Shown in pieces: positions 45,187-56,965 of a stretch of DNA of 64,000 bases. This stretch comes from Aspidapion aeneum (lineage: Eukaryota > Arthropoda > Insecta > Coleoptera > Brentidae): contig OY755038.1 of assembly GCA_963576565.1 (NCBI GenBank), positions 67,391,908 to 67,455,907 on the forward strand. Reading direction: 5' to 3'. The position numbers and the translations under genes are program-made. The notes beneath the pieces were generated by a model. The model saw only the letters and a list, made by a program, of their open reading frames with translations. It had not been told where the DNA came from and ran no database searches. The stretch's first letter is position 1. The number at the start of each line of letters is the position of its first letter.

Positions 45187-46484
45187 TTACACGACACGGG
45201 GGATTCTATCTGGACTCAAGTAAATTTTTTCAATTCTACCGAGTGACCACTTCAATGGGGGTAGGTTTTCGTCTTTCAACGCTACTAATGTTCCAACTTT
45301 TGGAGGGTTATCGGGGGTATTCCATCTTTCGCGTTGTTGCAACGACTGTAAATACTCCATATGCCAGCGGCGCCAAAAATGCTGCTGGATCTGCTGAACA
45401 AGCTGCCAGCGATGGAGACGGTTTAACTTACCATTGGTTAGGTCTTCATCGGAAGGGGCTGTCAAGGGTTCTAAAGTGAGGAAATGTCCAGGAGTAAGAC
45501 TTTGAAAGTCATGAGGATCAGGGCTCATACTACACAATGGTCGACTATTTAAAATAGCCTCAATCTGAACCAATACAGTCATCAACTCTTCAAAGGTTAG
45601 GATTTGATCCCCCACAATTTTCTTCAGATAAGTTTTCGTGGACTTCACCCCAGACTCATGGAGTCCACCAAAATGCGGACTGGCGGGTGGATTAAAACAC
45701 CACTTAATCGCTAAAGTCTCAGCAGCTTGCTGACAATAGGACACAAGGAGTTTATTTGCCCCAACAAAATTAGTGCCCTGGTCACTGTGAAGGGCAGCAC
45801 ATCTGCCACGTCTTCCAACAAATCGGCGGAGGGCAGCCAAAAATGCATCAGTGGACAAATCAGAAACAGCCTCCAGGTGAATGGCCTTTGTTGGGAAACA
45901 AACAAAAATACACCCATAAGCCTTTTGACTTTTTACACCACGACGCTTGGTTAACGTGATGGAGAATGGACCCATACACTAACATGGGAAAAGGACTTCA
46001 CCTGGGACACTCTAAATTTAGGAAGGTCACCCATGAATGGGTGCAATGGTTTGGGATTTACCCTGGCACAACAAAGACACTTGGAAACAACACTGTGAAT
46101 GGCACTTTTCACCGACAAAATCCAAAACTGTTGATTTAGGAGGTACTCCAATAAGCGAGGACCTGGATGTCCATGCTCATTATGTAATTTTTCAATAATC
46201 AAAGTGGTAAGCCTATGACTACGAGGCAACAACATGGGGTGTTTCACCTCATATGCTAAATCAGTGTGACGTAATCTACCGCCCACCCTGAGAACACCAT
46301 GGGAATCAAGAAAAGGAGCTAACTTTCGAAGAGGCTTAGCACAACTCTCACCCTTACGTATCCTTTTCAAATCTTCAAAAAAAACTTCTTGTTGTACAAC
46401 TCGCACAACAACTAAAGTAGCATAATAAAGATCTGCCTCATTGAGGGCTTTAGTAGGAAAAGATAAAGAAGGATCTTTTTTCAC
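45187..46484 (-). pseudogene. Outer BEL/Pao integrase region
   Basis: Two overlapping minus-strand frames, 46484-45951 and 45975-45187. The first has the zinc-binding module (EKLHNEHGHPGPRLLEY ... CLCCARVNPKPLHPFMGDLP). The second has the catalytic core with Asp in HSDQGTNFVGANK and Glu in GGLHESGVKSTKTYL, then a BEL-type C-terminal domain (WQLVQQIQQHFWRRWHMEYL ... VALKDENLPPLKWSLGRIE). The frameshift at about 45960 falls at the first catalytic Asp region. The enzyme would insert the cDNA; the break makes it inactive. Confidence 0.85.
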
Positions 46485-46582
46485 TCAAAAAGGTCTCAAA
46501 CAAAAGGCAACAATGCCCAAGATTTTACGTAAATAGGAGTACTTAGTGAGTAACAGCTGTACTTCATCAAGGGGTATTTCTG

Positions 46583-48324
46583 TCACAAAAACAAAACGAT
46601 TTTCCTCAGGGGTAGATCAGCATCAAACGCATCAATTTTGTGGTTCATAGGCCATATTTCACTAGACTGGGCAAACCAGGATGGTCCAGTAAACCAAAGA
46701 GGATGGTCTATCAATTGACCAGGAAGTAAGCTCCTGGATAAGCAATCAGCTGGGTTCTCCTTACCATTTACATGGTACCCAGAGCTGGGGGAACTTTCTC
46801 TTGAATAGTCGTTACACGATTGGCTACAAAAACCTTTCGTTTTGATGGACACGATTTTATCCAAGCAAGGGTAACGCTGGAGTCAGACTAAGCAAAAATC
46901 TTATCAATCGGGACGCAATCAAGATGATTGCCAACAAACTCCAATAGCTCTGCCAACAATATAGCAGCACACAATTCTAAGCGTAGAATAGAAAAATACT
47001 TTTCAAAGGGCACACTCTACTTTTCCCACACAAAAGGGAGATATTTCCATCCAACTCAATTTGTCGAATATATACTGCACCACCATATGCACACATTGAG
47101 GCGTCACAAAAGCCATGCAATTCAGTGGTGACAGCATTTTGCTTCACAACATAACGAGGTATTGATATCGAAGATAATAATGGTAGTTGCGATACATAAA
47201 GTTGCCATTGTGCAACAATATCACTGGAGGGGGTATCATCCCATGAAAAACCCTGGACCCGCAAACGTTGCATTAAACATTTAGCAACCAAAACAACTGG
47301 GGCTAGGAACCCGAGTGGATCATATATCCTTGCAATCTTAGAAAGAATGTTTTTCTTGGTACAAGTTTTCCATGGGCATCACATCATAACAAAACGAATC
47401 CAATTTTGGACACCACTTTAGTCCAAGGATTTTTAAACCAGCAGATTCATCATCAAAGGAAATTGGTTGCTGATGACTAGCTGGAACCGATTCTAGTAAC
47501 TCAGGAGTGTTGCTAGTCCACTTATGAAGTTCAAAACAACCCAATTTTAACAACGCAATTAGCTGTTTCTGGCTTTCTAAAGCTTCAGCTACAGAATTAG
47601 CTAATCCGATGGCATCGTCCACATAAGTAGTATGCATCAACACCTTGCTCGCTAGTAGAAAGCCACTGCCATGATCTTTAACGAGCTGGTGAATAGTACG
47701 AATAGCTAGGTATGGGCTCGAATTCAAACCATAAGTTACCGTTTGAAGAGAGTACTCTTGAATCTCCTCGGTTGGGTCGAACCGCCACAATATCTTTTGA
47801 TAACACACATCAGCCTGATGCATATCAACCTGCCTGAACATTTGACGTATGTCACTAGAATATACAACACTATAAAGGCGAAAAGTAAGCAATATTGACG
47901 CAATATCTCTTTGGAGTTTAGGTCCTACCAATAAAATAGAATTTAAGCTACGACTATTTGAGGTCTTGGCAGATGCATCAAAAACAATTCGAATTTTTGA
48001 CAAGTAACCATCTGCCTTCACAACTGGGTGGTGTGGAATAAAATATGAATGGAAGTCAGGGCTAGAATTGTCCAATTTCATTTCTAGGTAATCCTGAACA
48101 AAGTCTTTGTACGCACTATACAAAGCAGGATTTTTCAACAATCGGTTTTCCATCATATTAAATCTACGCAATGCTTGATCAGTTACCAAGTTCTTGTCGA
48201 GGCTCTCTGAAAGGCTAGCGAACAACATATCTGCCGGACTCAGTTCTTGAATGAGTGGTAGCAAATATTTTTTCACACAAATCCTCATCAGAGGAAAGAG
48301 GGATTTTTTGAGGGGTCGATTCAA
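46583..48324 (-). pseudogene. Outer BEL/Pao reverse transcriptase and RNase H region
   Basis: RT is in 48324-47338: KIRIVFDASAKTSNSRSLNS, YSSDIRQMFRQVDMHQ (first Asp) and TYVDDAIGLANS (catalytic YVDD). Continuation in 47291-46977 (GFCDASMCAYGGAVYIRQ, RNase H-like) and 46864-46583 (VNGKENPADCLSR). Frameshifts near 47335, 46970 and 46865 separate the pieces. The order matches BEL/Pao pol (RT, RNase H, integrase). Confidence 0.85.
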
Positions 48325-49815
48325 GTTCCCAAAACCTTTGTAAGGTACTATCCAATCGAGATTCTATAGGGGAAGACCCTGAGGTCAACAAACTAATGGG
48401 TTTTTGAATTTTACGAGGATCATCAATACCACCAAGGAGTATCCAACCAAATATTGAATTAATGGCACAAGGTCCTCCATTTTCTCCTTTTTTAAAGCCA
48501 GGCACAAGCATCTGACCAAACAAATCAACACCAATTAAAAGGTCTACACTACTAGGTTGTCCAAAATTAGGATCAGCAAAATCTAAATTTTTTAGGTACG
48601 GAAGAATCATATTCTACAACAGTCACAGGTATGGTTCCACAAATTTTAGGAATAAGAATGGCATCACAGGAAAACAAACTATCAGGAAACTTGGACGAGC
48701 CTATTTAAGTCCTAACCTCTCAGCCAAAGAGACGGTTACAAAGGACGCTTCACTAGCGGAATCTAAAATGGCCCGACAAGACACAAACTTTTTGTTGGCA
48801 TCTACAACTAAAACTTCGGCAGTTGCAAAAGGCACAGGTCTCCTCTTACGAGGTTCAAAATGGTTGCTACTGGGTGTAGCGGTACACAATGCCTGTTGGG
48901 CACCTTCACTATTAAGTATACGGGGGGGTCTCCCCTGGACGATCAACTTGGGGGCTCGGAGAGCTTTTCACAAAGTGCAACAGGGAATGGTGAAGACCCT
49001 GGCACTGACGACACGTGGCATTTGTAGGGCATTGAGATACACCATGTTTGCCAAAGCAGTTAAAACACAATCGTTCACGCTTAACAAATTGATGGCGCTG
49101 ACCTACTTCTAATTCCAGAAATCTGGTACACTTCATAAGGGGATGGTAGGGCTGTTGCTGGCAATAAACACAACCTTTATTACCAGACTGGCCTGTTCCA
49201 GTCAATAACACAGGATAGGGTGGTTTGCCACCCTTCCTAGGGGGTAGAGGAGATGAGACCTCCTTCGGCTTATTCAAAAGAGAACTATTTTCCAAAGCCC
49301 GACAATTTTTCTCTAAGAATTTAAACAAATCTTTATAGGACGGGATTTCCTTATCACTATACTCAATCTCAAACTGAGTTTTCAATGGGGTAACAACCTT
49401 TTGCAAAGAAGAAGCATTTTAGCAAAATCTAAAAGGTCTACATCATCATAATTTGACAATGCTTCCAAATTTTCCCGGAAAGTGGACAACAATAACCTTA
49501 AATCATATGGGTTGCTCGATTTTGCAGAAGGGGCTTGACAAATAGACGTCCAATAATTTGTTACCAAAGTCTTTTATTATTAAAGCGTCTAATCATCGCA
49601 TCGAAGGCTACTCGATAATTATCAGAGGTTAGCGGTATGTTCCTAATTACAGATGCAGCCTCTGCCACCAGAGCGGTATTTAAGGCTTGAAATTTAGCTA
49701 TTTCACTCATGTCAGCTTTATCGTGAACAAGTGACTTAAACATATCAAAAAAGGTGGGCCATTTTTTAAGATTACCGTCAAAATGGGGAACCTTTATTCT
49801 TTTAATATCAAGACC
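48215..49815 (-). pseudogene. Outer BEL/Pao gag C-terminal part and protease
   Basis: Minus-strand pieces from 49815: gag DUF1759-like (FDGNLKKWPTFFDMFKSLVH, IRRFNNKRLW), 49567-49382, and 49406-48912 with zinc knuckles (CVYCQQQPYHPLMKC; CFNCFGKHGVSQCP). The protease region 48946-48701 has SCRAILDSASEASFVTVSLA, in which the usual catalytic DSG reads DSA. Then 48610-48215 (GVDLFGQMLVPG, FGWILLGG). Several frameshifts. Upstream gag continues beyond the inner element at 57667. Confidence 0.8.
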
Positions 49816-50516
49816 TGGTTCGTCCCGCCTTCCTTTTTGTAAATATGTTCTTTTTACTATAATTTACCAAATTGGTTCGAATTAGGCTATTTGGTGATTC
49901 ACTAGAGCATTTTCTATTTTTTGTTTATTTAGTCTTAATTAACTAATTAAGTACTTAAAATTACTGGGTTATTTGCATTTGAAACTCCCGCGGTTTTAAA
50001 GGCAAATATTACAATTTGCTATAATTAATTTACTTTACATAAAATGCATTTTGAATTACTAAGGTTCCTAGTTCCTTTAATATGGACCTTCGTAATCTCA
50101 TTCCTTCCTACTTATTCCTTTTCTCCTACGCCTATGGATTAACGACGCCACTGGGCGACATGTGGGAGAACGAACGCAGTAGCGATACCTGCTGCAGCAG
50201 AGAGAACCGTTTCGCCTTCGAACGAGAATACACGCGTGTTAGCGACTCTCCTACCACATGAATGTGGGGTGCAAAAAATACGGTTTAACAGCGCGTCCTC
50301 CCATGAGTTCCACTTCCTGTATAAAAATGGTAAGTGAAAATGCATTATTTTTACCTTACATACATTTGTTTATTGCTACACTAACCTAGAAGGTAAACTA
50401 GACCATTTCAGAATCCCTTGTACCAGCTTAGCCTATGACCTTATTCCCTTAAATTTACAGTCCACATCTGACACCGTTAAATTCCAGACAACTCTCCTTT
50501 CTGGACCACCAGGGAG
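49816..50516 (+). repeat. Inner BEL/Pao 5' LTR (701 bp)
   Basis: Starts TGGTTCGTCCCGCC and ends CCACCAGGGAG, identical by eye to 56966-57666. It contains ATAAAAATGGTAAGTGAAAA at about 50321-50340, a consensus splice donor (GTAAGT at 50330). The terminal dinucleotides are not a clean TG...CA if the LTR includes GGGAG. Confidence 0.9.
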
Positions 50517-51631
50517 CCCCATTTTTGATCCTTAGCGACCCGGATTTCTGGAATCGTTTTTTTTGCCTTTTTAGGTTAGTTTTTTTTACTGGTTTCAAAT
50601 GCAAGAAAAACCCTTGTTTTTCCTAAATGCCTTTTTTACTGGTTTCAAATGCAAGAAAAACCCTTGTTTTTCTTACATGCCTACTTTAGAAAACCCCTAG
50701 GTTTCTAAAATACATTTTGCGATTTTTTTTTTGTGTAAAAACAAATGCAAGAAAAACCCTTGTTTTTCTTACATGCCTACTTTAGAAAACCCCTAGGTTT
50801 CTAAAATACATTTTGCGATTTTTTTTGTGTAAAAATTAAATATTTTTAACAATAAATTTAGCCTTTTCATGCGAAAAACCAAACACAGATAAAATCTGTA
50901 AACTACTATGCTTTTTTTTGTTTCGAATAAATCAAGTTTTTTCGTTTCTTTTTTGTAAAAAAAAAACCGTATGGAATTTGGGTGTTTTTTTGTTTGTCAC
51001 TGGAAATAGTTTAAAGTAGTGTCTGCAAAGTGCTATTATTTTAGCCGTTGTGCCTTCACATTTGTGGATTGCTATAATTATATCCAATTTGCTCGAAAAA
51101 AATCTCCAAATTGCCATATTCATTTTTGCTTATTGCAAATTGCTATGACTATATCCGATTGCGGATGCTTTACTATATTCGTTTTTGCGTAAAAATTGCT
51201 ATGAATATATCTATTTCTAATTTACTATTATAATATCTGTCTGCAAATGGCTATGATTGTATCCATTTTTTGCGTGCATAATAAATTTTGAAGGAAATTT
51301 AATTCTTAACTTGAGAATTTGTTTTCGTGTAAAGGCAGATAAATAGTTTTACCAAATTAAATGCTTTTGATTTGTAGGTATTTATTTTTAAATTTAATAC
51401 ATAGTAGGTACCTACTTATTTGAATTCGCGAGGCGAAGATAAAAAAACTTATACACAAGTTTTTTGTTATCATTAGTTTGCATCGGGTATTTTCTTTACT
51501 TTTGTGCGCTTATAGTTTGATTATTGTAATTAAACGTAGGACATTAATATTTATACAGGGTGTCCAAATTTTGATTTTTTTTTCAGTTTACCTAATTTTT
51601 GTCAATTATTTTTTGGATTTTTTTTTAAATC
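50517..51631 (+). other. Inner BEL/Pao leader with tandem repeats
   Basis: Untranslated leader between the LTR and the gag-pol start. About 50590-50830 holds near-perfect direct repeats (GCAAGAAAAACCCTTGTTTT and TAGAAAACCCCTAGGTTTCT, each with small local palindromes). A possible splice acceptor TTTTTTTTTCAG lies at about 51575-51586. I cannot identify the tRNA primer site confidently. Confidence 0.65.
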
Positions 51632-54600
51632 ATGTCTAGTTCGGATAAAATTTTAAAGGCTAAAGCCTTGCGCTATAGTGCGATTTCACAGCTAAATTTG
51701 ATCATTGAATCCGCGACCCTCGCAAAAAATGACCCTGCCTATCACAGCGGCTTTAAAGTCAAATTTCGGACATTGTCAAAAATCAAAAAAGATTTTGAAA
51801 AGCACCATAATACTTTGTTGACGTTGGTAGCCTCTGATGAGGATCGCTTAGTAGTAGAAAACAAAGTGGCTATGGACTTTTGCAAACGCTGTGACGAGAT
51901 TTCCACTATATTTTACGAACTTTTCGAACTACCCTTTGAAGATGGAGGGCTTTTGAGCAGTACGATAAATCCCATGGGCAGTCCCTGTGCCTCCACAGAC
52001 CAGCATGGTTTACTGCCTAGGATAAAAATACCTCTTTTTCAAGGGGAATTTAAGGAGTTTCCAACCTTTTTGCAAGCCTTTAATGCTACCGTGCACAATA
52101 ATAGGTCGCTGGGAAACTTTGAAAAATTCAATTTGCTTTTTTCTAATTTAAAGGGCCCTGCCCTGGATGTCATTTCTGACATTCCTATCCTTGCTGAAAA
52201 TTATTTAAATGCCTACCACACCTTGGTGGATAGGTATACAAATAAACGATTACAAGCTTACCTTCACTGGAAGGCAATTGAAGGCTTCTCTCCTCTTACT
52301 AAAGAGAATGCTACGAATTTGAGGAATTTGCTTGATTGTTTTTCGAAAAACTTAAGTGCTTTAAAAGTCATGGGTTTTAAAACGGAGTTTTGGGATTATA
52401 TTATGGCACAAATGCTCTTGGATAGGTTGGACCTAACCACGCGCAAGGCATTTGAGCAAAATTATTGCTCCAATGAGATCCCCTCTTATGATAAAATTCG
52501 TGCTTTTGTTTCTAGCCATTGCATTGCGTTGGAACAAATACAACAAACTCAAGATTACTTAAAAAATAAAGATTTGTCAATTTCAAGTCAGAAAAATCAA
52601 GCAAAGTTTCAAAATCGATCTGCTTTGTTTGCTAATACTCAGAGAGCCTCCAAAAATGCCTCCCAGTCTCCAAATGGCCAAAGTGGCTTAAATAATACTC
52701 CAAACCCTCAAAATTTTTGTTTTCTCTGTAAAAGTGGCGATCATATAATATACAGATGTCCTAATTTTTTGGCGAAAACTCCCCAGCAACGTTTTGAGAT
52801 TGTTAAACAACATAAAGCGTGTGTCAACTGTTTGGCCTCAAAGCATAATTTACCCCAGCAATGCAAATCAGAAAAAAGATGTTTACATTGTGGCCAATTT
52901 CATCACAGTCTCTTACATTTTTTTCCTATTAATTCTACACCTAGTTCTGCGAGTAGCCCCTCTACTTCTGCAGTGCAACCCCCGAGGAGCCCCGTGGCTA
53001 CCGAATTTAATAGAACCACTAACACCATTGTTACTGGTATGTCTTTAAATGATCGCGAAGTACTTCTCTGTACCGCTTTAATACAAATACAGGATGTTTT
53101 TCAAAATTGGCACACAGTGCGCGCCATCTGTGACTCTGGTGCTCAATCTTCATTTATATCTAAGTCATGTGCTGATAGTTTGGGCCTTCCTAAATTTAAT
53201 ATCGCCATGACTCTACAAAGCTTAGATCGAATGACAACTTCGGCAAAATCTGGAATTAATTGCAATATATCCTCTTTGCGTGATAATAATTTTGTTTTTA
53301 ATTTTGATGCGATAATACTCGATACAATTTGTAGTGATTTACCTCATTCCTCATTTTCGATTAAAAGTTTTCCTTTTCTCGCCAACTTAGAACTAGCTGA
53401 CCCAGGCTTTAATAAAAGCGATAAAATTGATTTATTGTTGGGCGGCGATGTGTACCCTTACATTTTGCTAGATGGTCGTTTGTCTACGGGACCCAACAAC
53501 CCCGTCTGCATTAATACTATTTTTGGTTGGGGAATAATGGGCAATCTTTCACTTTCACCTTCAACTACAAATCAAATTAAAACATTTTTTACTACGTCAA
53601 TGAACGATTCTTTTGTCAATTTAGATAAAAATCTACAACGATTTTGGCAAATAGATGACATACCTAATGTCAAGGCCATTGACCCCGAAGATGAGTTTTG
53701 CGAAAATTATTTTTTGAAAACTACCTCAAAAAATGAGGAGGGGAGATATATTGTATCTTTACCATTTAAAGTTACTGCTCCAGATTTTGGCGACACTCGA
53801 TCCATTGCCGTACGTCGTTTTTTCTCCCTTGAGAAGAAATTGCTACAAAACCCTGATTTTTATGCTGCCTACAGCTCTGTTTTACAAGATTATTTAGATA
53901 ATAATCATATGCAACCGGTTTCTGCACCTTTGCCGACCGAAATTTCAAATCATTTTTATATTGCACACCATGCGGTGTTTAAAAAAGATTCTACTAGCAC
54001 CCCCCTGAGGGTGGTTTTTGATGCGAGCATGCACGCCCCTGGCAAAATCTCGCTCAACAACGCTGTTTATACTGGGCCCCCTTTACAAAGGGACTTACAA
54101 AAAATTTTATTACTTTATCGTTTGCATAAATTTTGCTTTTGTTGCGACATCCGTCAAATGTACAGGATGATTTTAGTTGACCCTAGTCAAACTAATTTTC
54201 AAAGAATAGTTTGGAGGTTTGATCCTAACCAGCCTATTCAAGACTTCGAAATAAATAGAGTTTTATTCGGGGTCTCTTGTAGCCCCTTTTTGGCTATCAG
54301 AACTTTGCTGCAACTTGCTAGAGAGCATGAGGACCTTCCTCTTGCCTCAAAAATCATTGAGGAGGCAGTTTTTGTCGATGATGTGATTTCGGGAAGTGAT
54401 GACTTTTTTAAGGCCACTGAGATGAAAAATCAATTAATCGAGCTACTTAGCCGAGGTGGATTCGAATTGCGTAAATGGGCCTGCAATTGTCCCGAGTTAC
54501 TATCCGATCTTCCTGAGTCACACATTTCGATGAAGGCTCTTTCACTCGATTTAGATGCTGAAAATTCAACTTTGAAAATTCTCGGTTTAAATTGGAACCC

Positions 54601-56923
54601 TCATACTGATGAATTTTTTTATACTTTCGACTGTTCTCTCCAAACATGCACTAAAAGAACAATTTTAAGTAATTTGGCCCGCATTTACGACCCTCTGTCT
54701 TTTTTGGCGCCAATAGTTTTAATTTTAAAATTAATTGTTCAATACTGCTGGGCAGAAGACTTAAACTGGGACGACCCTGTCAGTCCGGAAATTGTTTTTA
54801 AATGGGAAAAATTTAAAAATGAATTAAAGTTTTTGCATTCTGTTAAAATTCCTCGTCAAATAATTTTGCCTAATGCTAGTCAAATCCAGCTAGTAGGATT
54901 TTGCGATAGTTCAGAACGGGCCTATTGTGCTGTCGCTTATATTCGAATTTTTTATTCTGATGGAAACATTAAAGTTTTTTTTGTTTGTAGTAAATCTAGA
55001 GTCGCACCGTTGCGTCGTAAACTAACTTTACCAAGACTAGAGCTTTTAGGAGCTGTTTTGTTGGCTAAATTAATGGATTTTTTACTAGAAACGTTCTCGG
55101 AAAAAATTAAATTTGATAAAATTCTTGCTTTTACTGATAGCACAGTGACCTTATCTTGGATTCAGGGATCTCCTCACAAATTTAAAACATTTGTTTCGAA
55201 TAGAACTGCCTATATACAAGGAAGAATTAGCCCTGAGTTTTGGCATTATGTTCCTACTGAACAAAATCCTGCTGACTGCGGTACTAGGGAAATGTATCCC
55301 TCTGATTTACAAAGATTTTATTTTTGGTTAGAAGGGCCTTCTTTTCTAAACCAACCTACAAATACTTGGGATTTTATGACAGTTACTTACGATGGGAATG
55401 CAGTTTTGGAAGAACAGCGAAAAAATATTTTTAACGTTTTTACTTGCGAACAAACAGTTGAATATTATGTAAACAACTTGTTTGAAAAATACAGTTCTCT
55501 TTTTAAAATTAAGAGAATAGTTGCTTACTTTTTGCGAGGGTTACAAAAGTTTAAAAATCCCTCATACAATTTTGCTACTGATTACCTTACAAATCAGGAT
55601 TACTACAAAAGCTTACTTTTTATTTCGAAATGCGTACAATCTTTTTCTTTCCAAAAAGAAATTGAATTACTAAAAGATAAGAAACAGCTTCCAAAAGCTT
55701 TTCAAAAATTATGTCCATTTTTGCATAATGAAAGCTACGATTTGCTTCGTGTTGGAGGCCGTTTATGCCATTCAAATTTATCATACGATAAAAAATTTCC
55801 AATTCTTTTGCCTTCTAGTGCAAAATTCACTGAATTACTGATTTTAGATTTGCATCGCAGCAATCTTCATTGTGGTATACAGACCACAACTTTTTTACTA
55901 ATGCAAAACTTCTGGGTATTGTCTGCTAAAAAGGTAGTGAGAAAAGTTTTAAGTTCTTGCCATACTTGCTGGAAAACTAAACCTAACTCCCTTCAACCCC
56001 CTATGGGTAACCTACCGAAATTTAGAGTTTCCGAAGCAAAGGTGTTCGAAAATGTAGGTATAGATTTTTGTGGTCCGTTCACGATTACTCTTGGTCGGAC
56101 CAGAGGTGCAAAAACCATGAAAGCATATGTCTGTTTATTTATCTGTTGCGCTGTTAAAGCCGTGCATTTAGAGTTAGTCTCTGATATGACATCAGAAGCC
56201 TTTCTGGCTGCTCTGCGCCGCTTCATAGCTAGAAGAGGACTATGCTCAAAGATCTCTTCAGACTGCGGGACCAACTTCGTGGCCTCTGAAAAATACTTGC
56301 GACAAATTTTTTCTGATTGCGTGAAGGGGGAAGGTATAGTTTGGTCTTTTAACCCACCTGCGGCTCCCCACATGGGAGGCATTTGGGAATCAAACATTAA
56401 ATCTTTAAAGACTCATCTTCACAGGGTAGTTGGAAATCAAATACTCACCTATGAGGAATTAAATACGGTTTTAACCCAAGTTGAAGCCATAATGAACTCA
56501 CGTCCTTTATGTGCCTTAAGCACCGATCCTACTGATCTGGCGGTCTTGACTCCTAATAATTTTTTAAATTTGAGGCCTCCAGGTACAATACCCGATCCAA
56601 ACTACTGCGATATTGCGTTAAACAGGCTGTCCAGGTGGCAACTGTTGCAAAGAATGCACCGCGATTTTTGGATTCGCTGGCATCGCGAATATTTGCACAC
56701 TTTGCAACAGCGAGCCAAATGGCACCAACCTCTTGCTTCCATTGATATTGGTACTATGGTACTGATCAAAGATGAAAATTCCACTCCATTGGATTGGCCC
56801 CTAGGCCGCATTGAAGACCTTATTAAAGGTTCTGATAATGTTCCACGGGTTGCTATTGTAAAGACTACTAAAGGTACCTACAAACGGCCTTTGGTAAAAC
56901 TATGCGCCCTGCCTACAAATTAA
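51632..56923 (+). CDS. Inner BEL/Pao gag-pol polyprotein, intact
   Basis: One uninterrupted frame of 1763 codons. Order, with approximate residues: gag with DUF1759-type domain (130-300; LPRIKIPLFQGEFKEFPTFL); zinc knuckles (363-430; CFLCKSGDHIIYRC and others); aspartic protease with DSG at 501; reverse transcriptase with Asp at 839 (CCDIRQMYRM) and FVDD at 914-917, where most BEL elements have YVDD; RNase H-like region (GFCDSSERAYC); integrase zinc module (HRSNLHCG ... CHTCWK) and core with Asp 1478, Asp 1544 and Glu 1586; BEL-type C-terminal domain. All catalytic positions are present, so it is probably a functional autonomous element. Start chosen at the first ATG, context AAATCATGTC. The single fused frame means Gag and Pol are made together, as is usual for BEL/Pao. 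Confidence 0.95.
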   Translation: MSSSDKILKAKALRYSAISQLNLIIESATLAKNDPAYHSGFKVKFRTLSKIKKDFEKHHNTLLTLVASDEDRLVVENKVAMDFCKRCDEISTIFYELFELPFEDGGLLSSTINPMGSPCASTDQHGLLPRIKIPLFQGEFKEFPTFLQAFNATVHNNRSLGNFEKFNLLFSNLKGPALDVISDIPILAENYLNAYHTLVDRYTNKRLQAYLHWKAIEGFSPLTKENATNLRNLLDCFSKNLSALKVMGFKTEFWDYIMAQMLLDRLDLTTRKAFEQNYCSNEIPSYDKIRAFVSSHCIALEQIQQTQDYLKNKDLSISSQKNQAKFQNRSALFANTQRASKNASQSPNGQSGLNNTPNPQNFCFLCKSGDHIIYRCPNFLAKTPQQRFEIVKQHKACVNCLASKHNLPQQCKSEKRCLHCGQFHHSLLHFFPINSTPSSASSPSTSAVQPPRSPVATEFNRTTNTIVTGMSLNDREVLLCTALIQIQDVFQNWHTVRAICDSGAQSSFISKSCADSLGLPKFNIAMTLQSLDRMTTSAKSGINCNISSLRDNNFVFNFDAIILDTICSDLPHSSFSIKSFPFLANLELADPGFNKSDKIDLLLGGDVYPYILLDGRLSTGPNNPVCINTIFGWGIMGNLSLSPSTTNQIKTFFTTSMNDSFVNLDKNLQRFWQIDDIPNVKAIDPEDEFCENYFLKTTSKNEEGRYIVSLPFKVTAPDFGDTRSIAVRRFFSLEKKLLQNPDFYAAYSSVLQDYLDNNHMQPVSAPLPTEISNHFYIAHHAVFKKDSTSTPLRVVFDASMHAPGKISLNNAVYTGPPLQRDLQKILLLYRLHKFCFCCDIRQMYRMILVDPSQTNFQRIVWRFDPNQPIQDFEINRVLFGVSCSPFLAIRTLLQLAREHEDLPLASKIIEEAVFVDDVISGSDDFFKATEMKNQLIELLSRGGFELRKWACNCPELLSDLPESHISMKALSLDLDAENSTLKILGLNWNPHTDEFFYTFDCSLQTCTKRTILSNLARIYDPLSFLAPIVLILKLIVQYCWAEDLNWDDPVSPEIVFKWEKFKNELKFLHSVKIPRQIILPNASQIQLVGFCDSSERAYCAVAYIRIFYSDGNIKVFFVCSKSRVAPLRRKLTLPRLELLGAVLLAKLMDFLLETFSEKIKFDKILAFTDSTVTLSWIQGSPHKFKTFVSNRTAYIQGRISPEFWHYVPTEQNPADCGTREMYPSDLQRFYFWLEGPSFLNQPTNTWDFMTVTYDGNAVLEEQRKNIFNVFTCEQTVEYYVNNLFEKYSSLFKIKRIVAYFLRGLQKFKNPSYNFATDYLTNQDYYKSLLFISKCVQSFSFQKEIELLKDKKQLPKAFQKLCPFLHNESYDLLRVGGRLCHSNLSYDKKFPILLPSSAKFTELLILDLHRSNLHCGIQTTTFLLMQNFWVLSAKKVVRKVLSSCHTCWKTKPNSLQPPMGNLPKFRVSEAKVFENVGIDFCGPFTITLGRTRGAKTMKAYVCLFICCAVKAVHLELVSDMTSEAFLAALRRFIARRGLCSKISSDCGTNFVASEKYLRQIFSDCVKGEGIVWSFNPPAAPHMGGIWESNIKSLKTHLHRVVGNQILTYEELNTVLTQVEAIMNSRPLCALSTDPTDLAVLTPNNFLNLRPPGTIPDPNYCDIALNRLSRWQLLQRMHRDFWIRWHREYLHTLQQRAKWHQPLASIDIGTMVLIKDENSTPLDWPLGRIEDLIKGSDNVPRVAIVKTTKGTYKRPLVKLCALPTN

Positions 56924-56952
56924 ACTCTCTGAAATGCCCCTGGGCATTCTCA

Positions 56953-56965
56953 GGGGGGTGGGAAA
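56953..56965 (+). promoter_or_regulatory. Polypurine tract of inner BEL/Pao element
   Basis: GGGGGGTGGGAAA directly precedes the 3' LTR start TGGTTCG; a single T interrupts the purines. It would prime plus-strand DNA synthesis. Confidence 0.75.

Noticed and set aside
45117..45479. Plus-strand frame opposite the outer BEL/Pao integrase
   Set aside because: Antisense shadow of the integrase C-terminal region.
50139..50345. 68-codon open frame in the LTR (also 57289-57495)
   Set aside because: Identical only because the LTRs are identical; antisense to the element, with no recognised domain.
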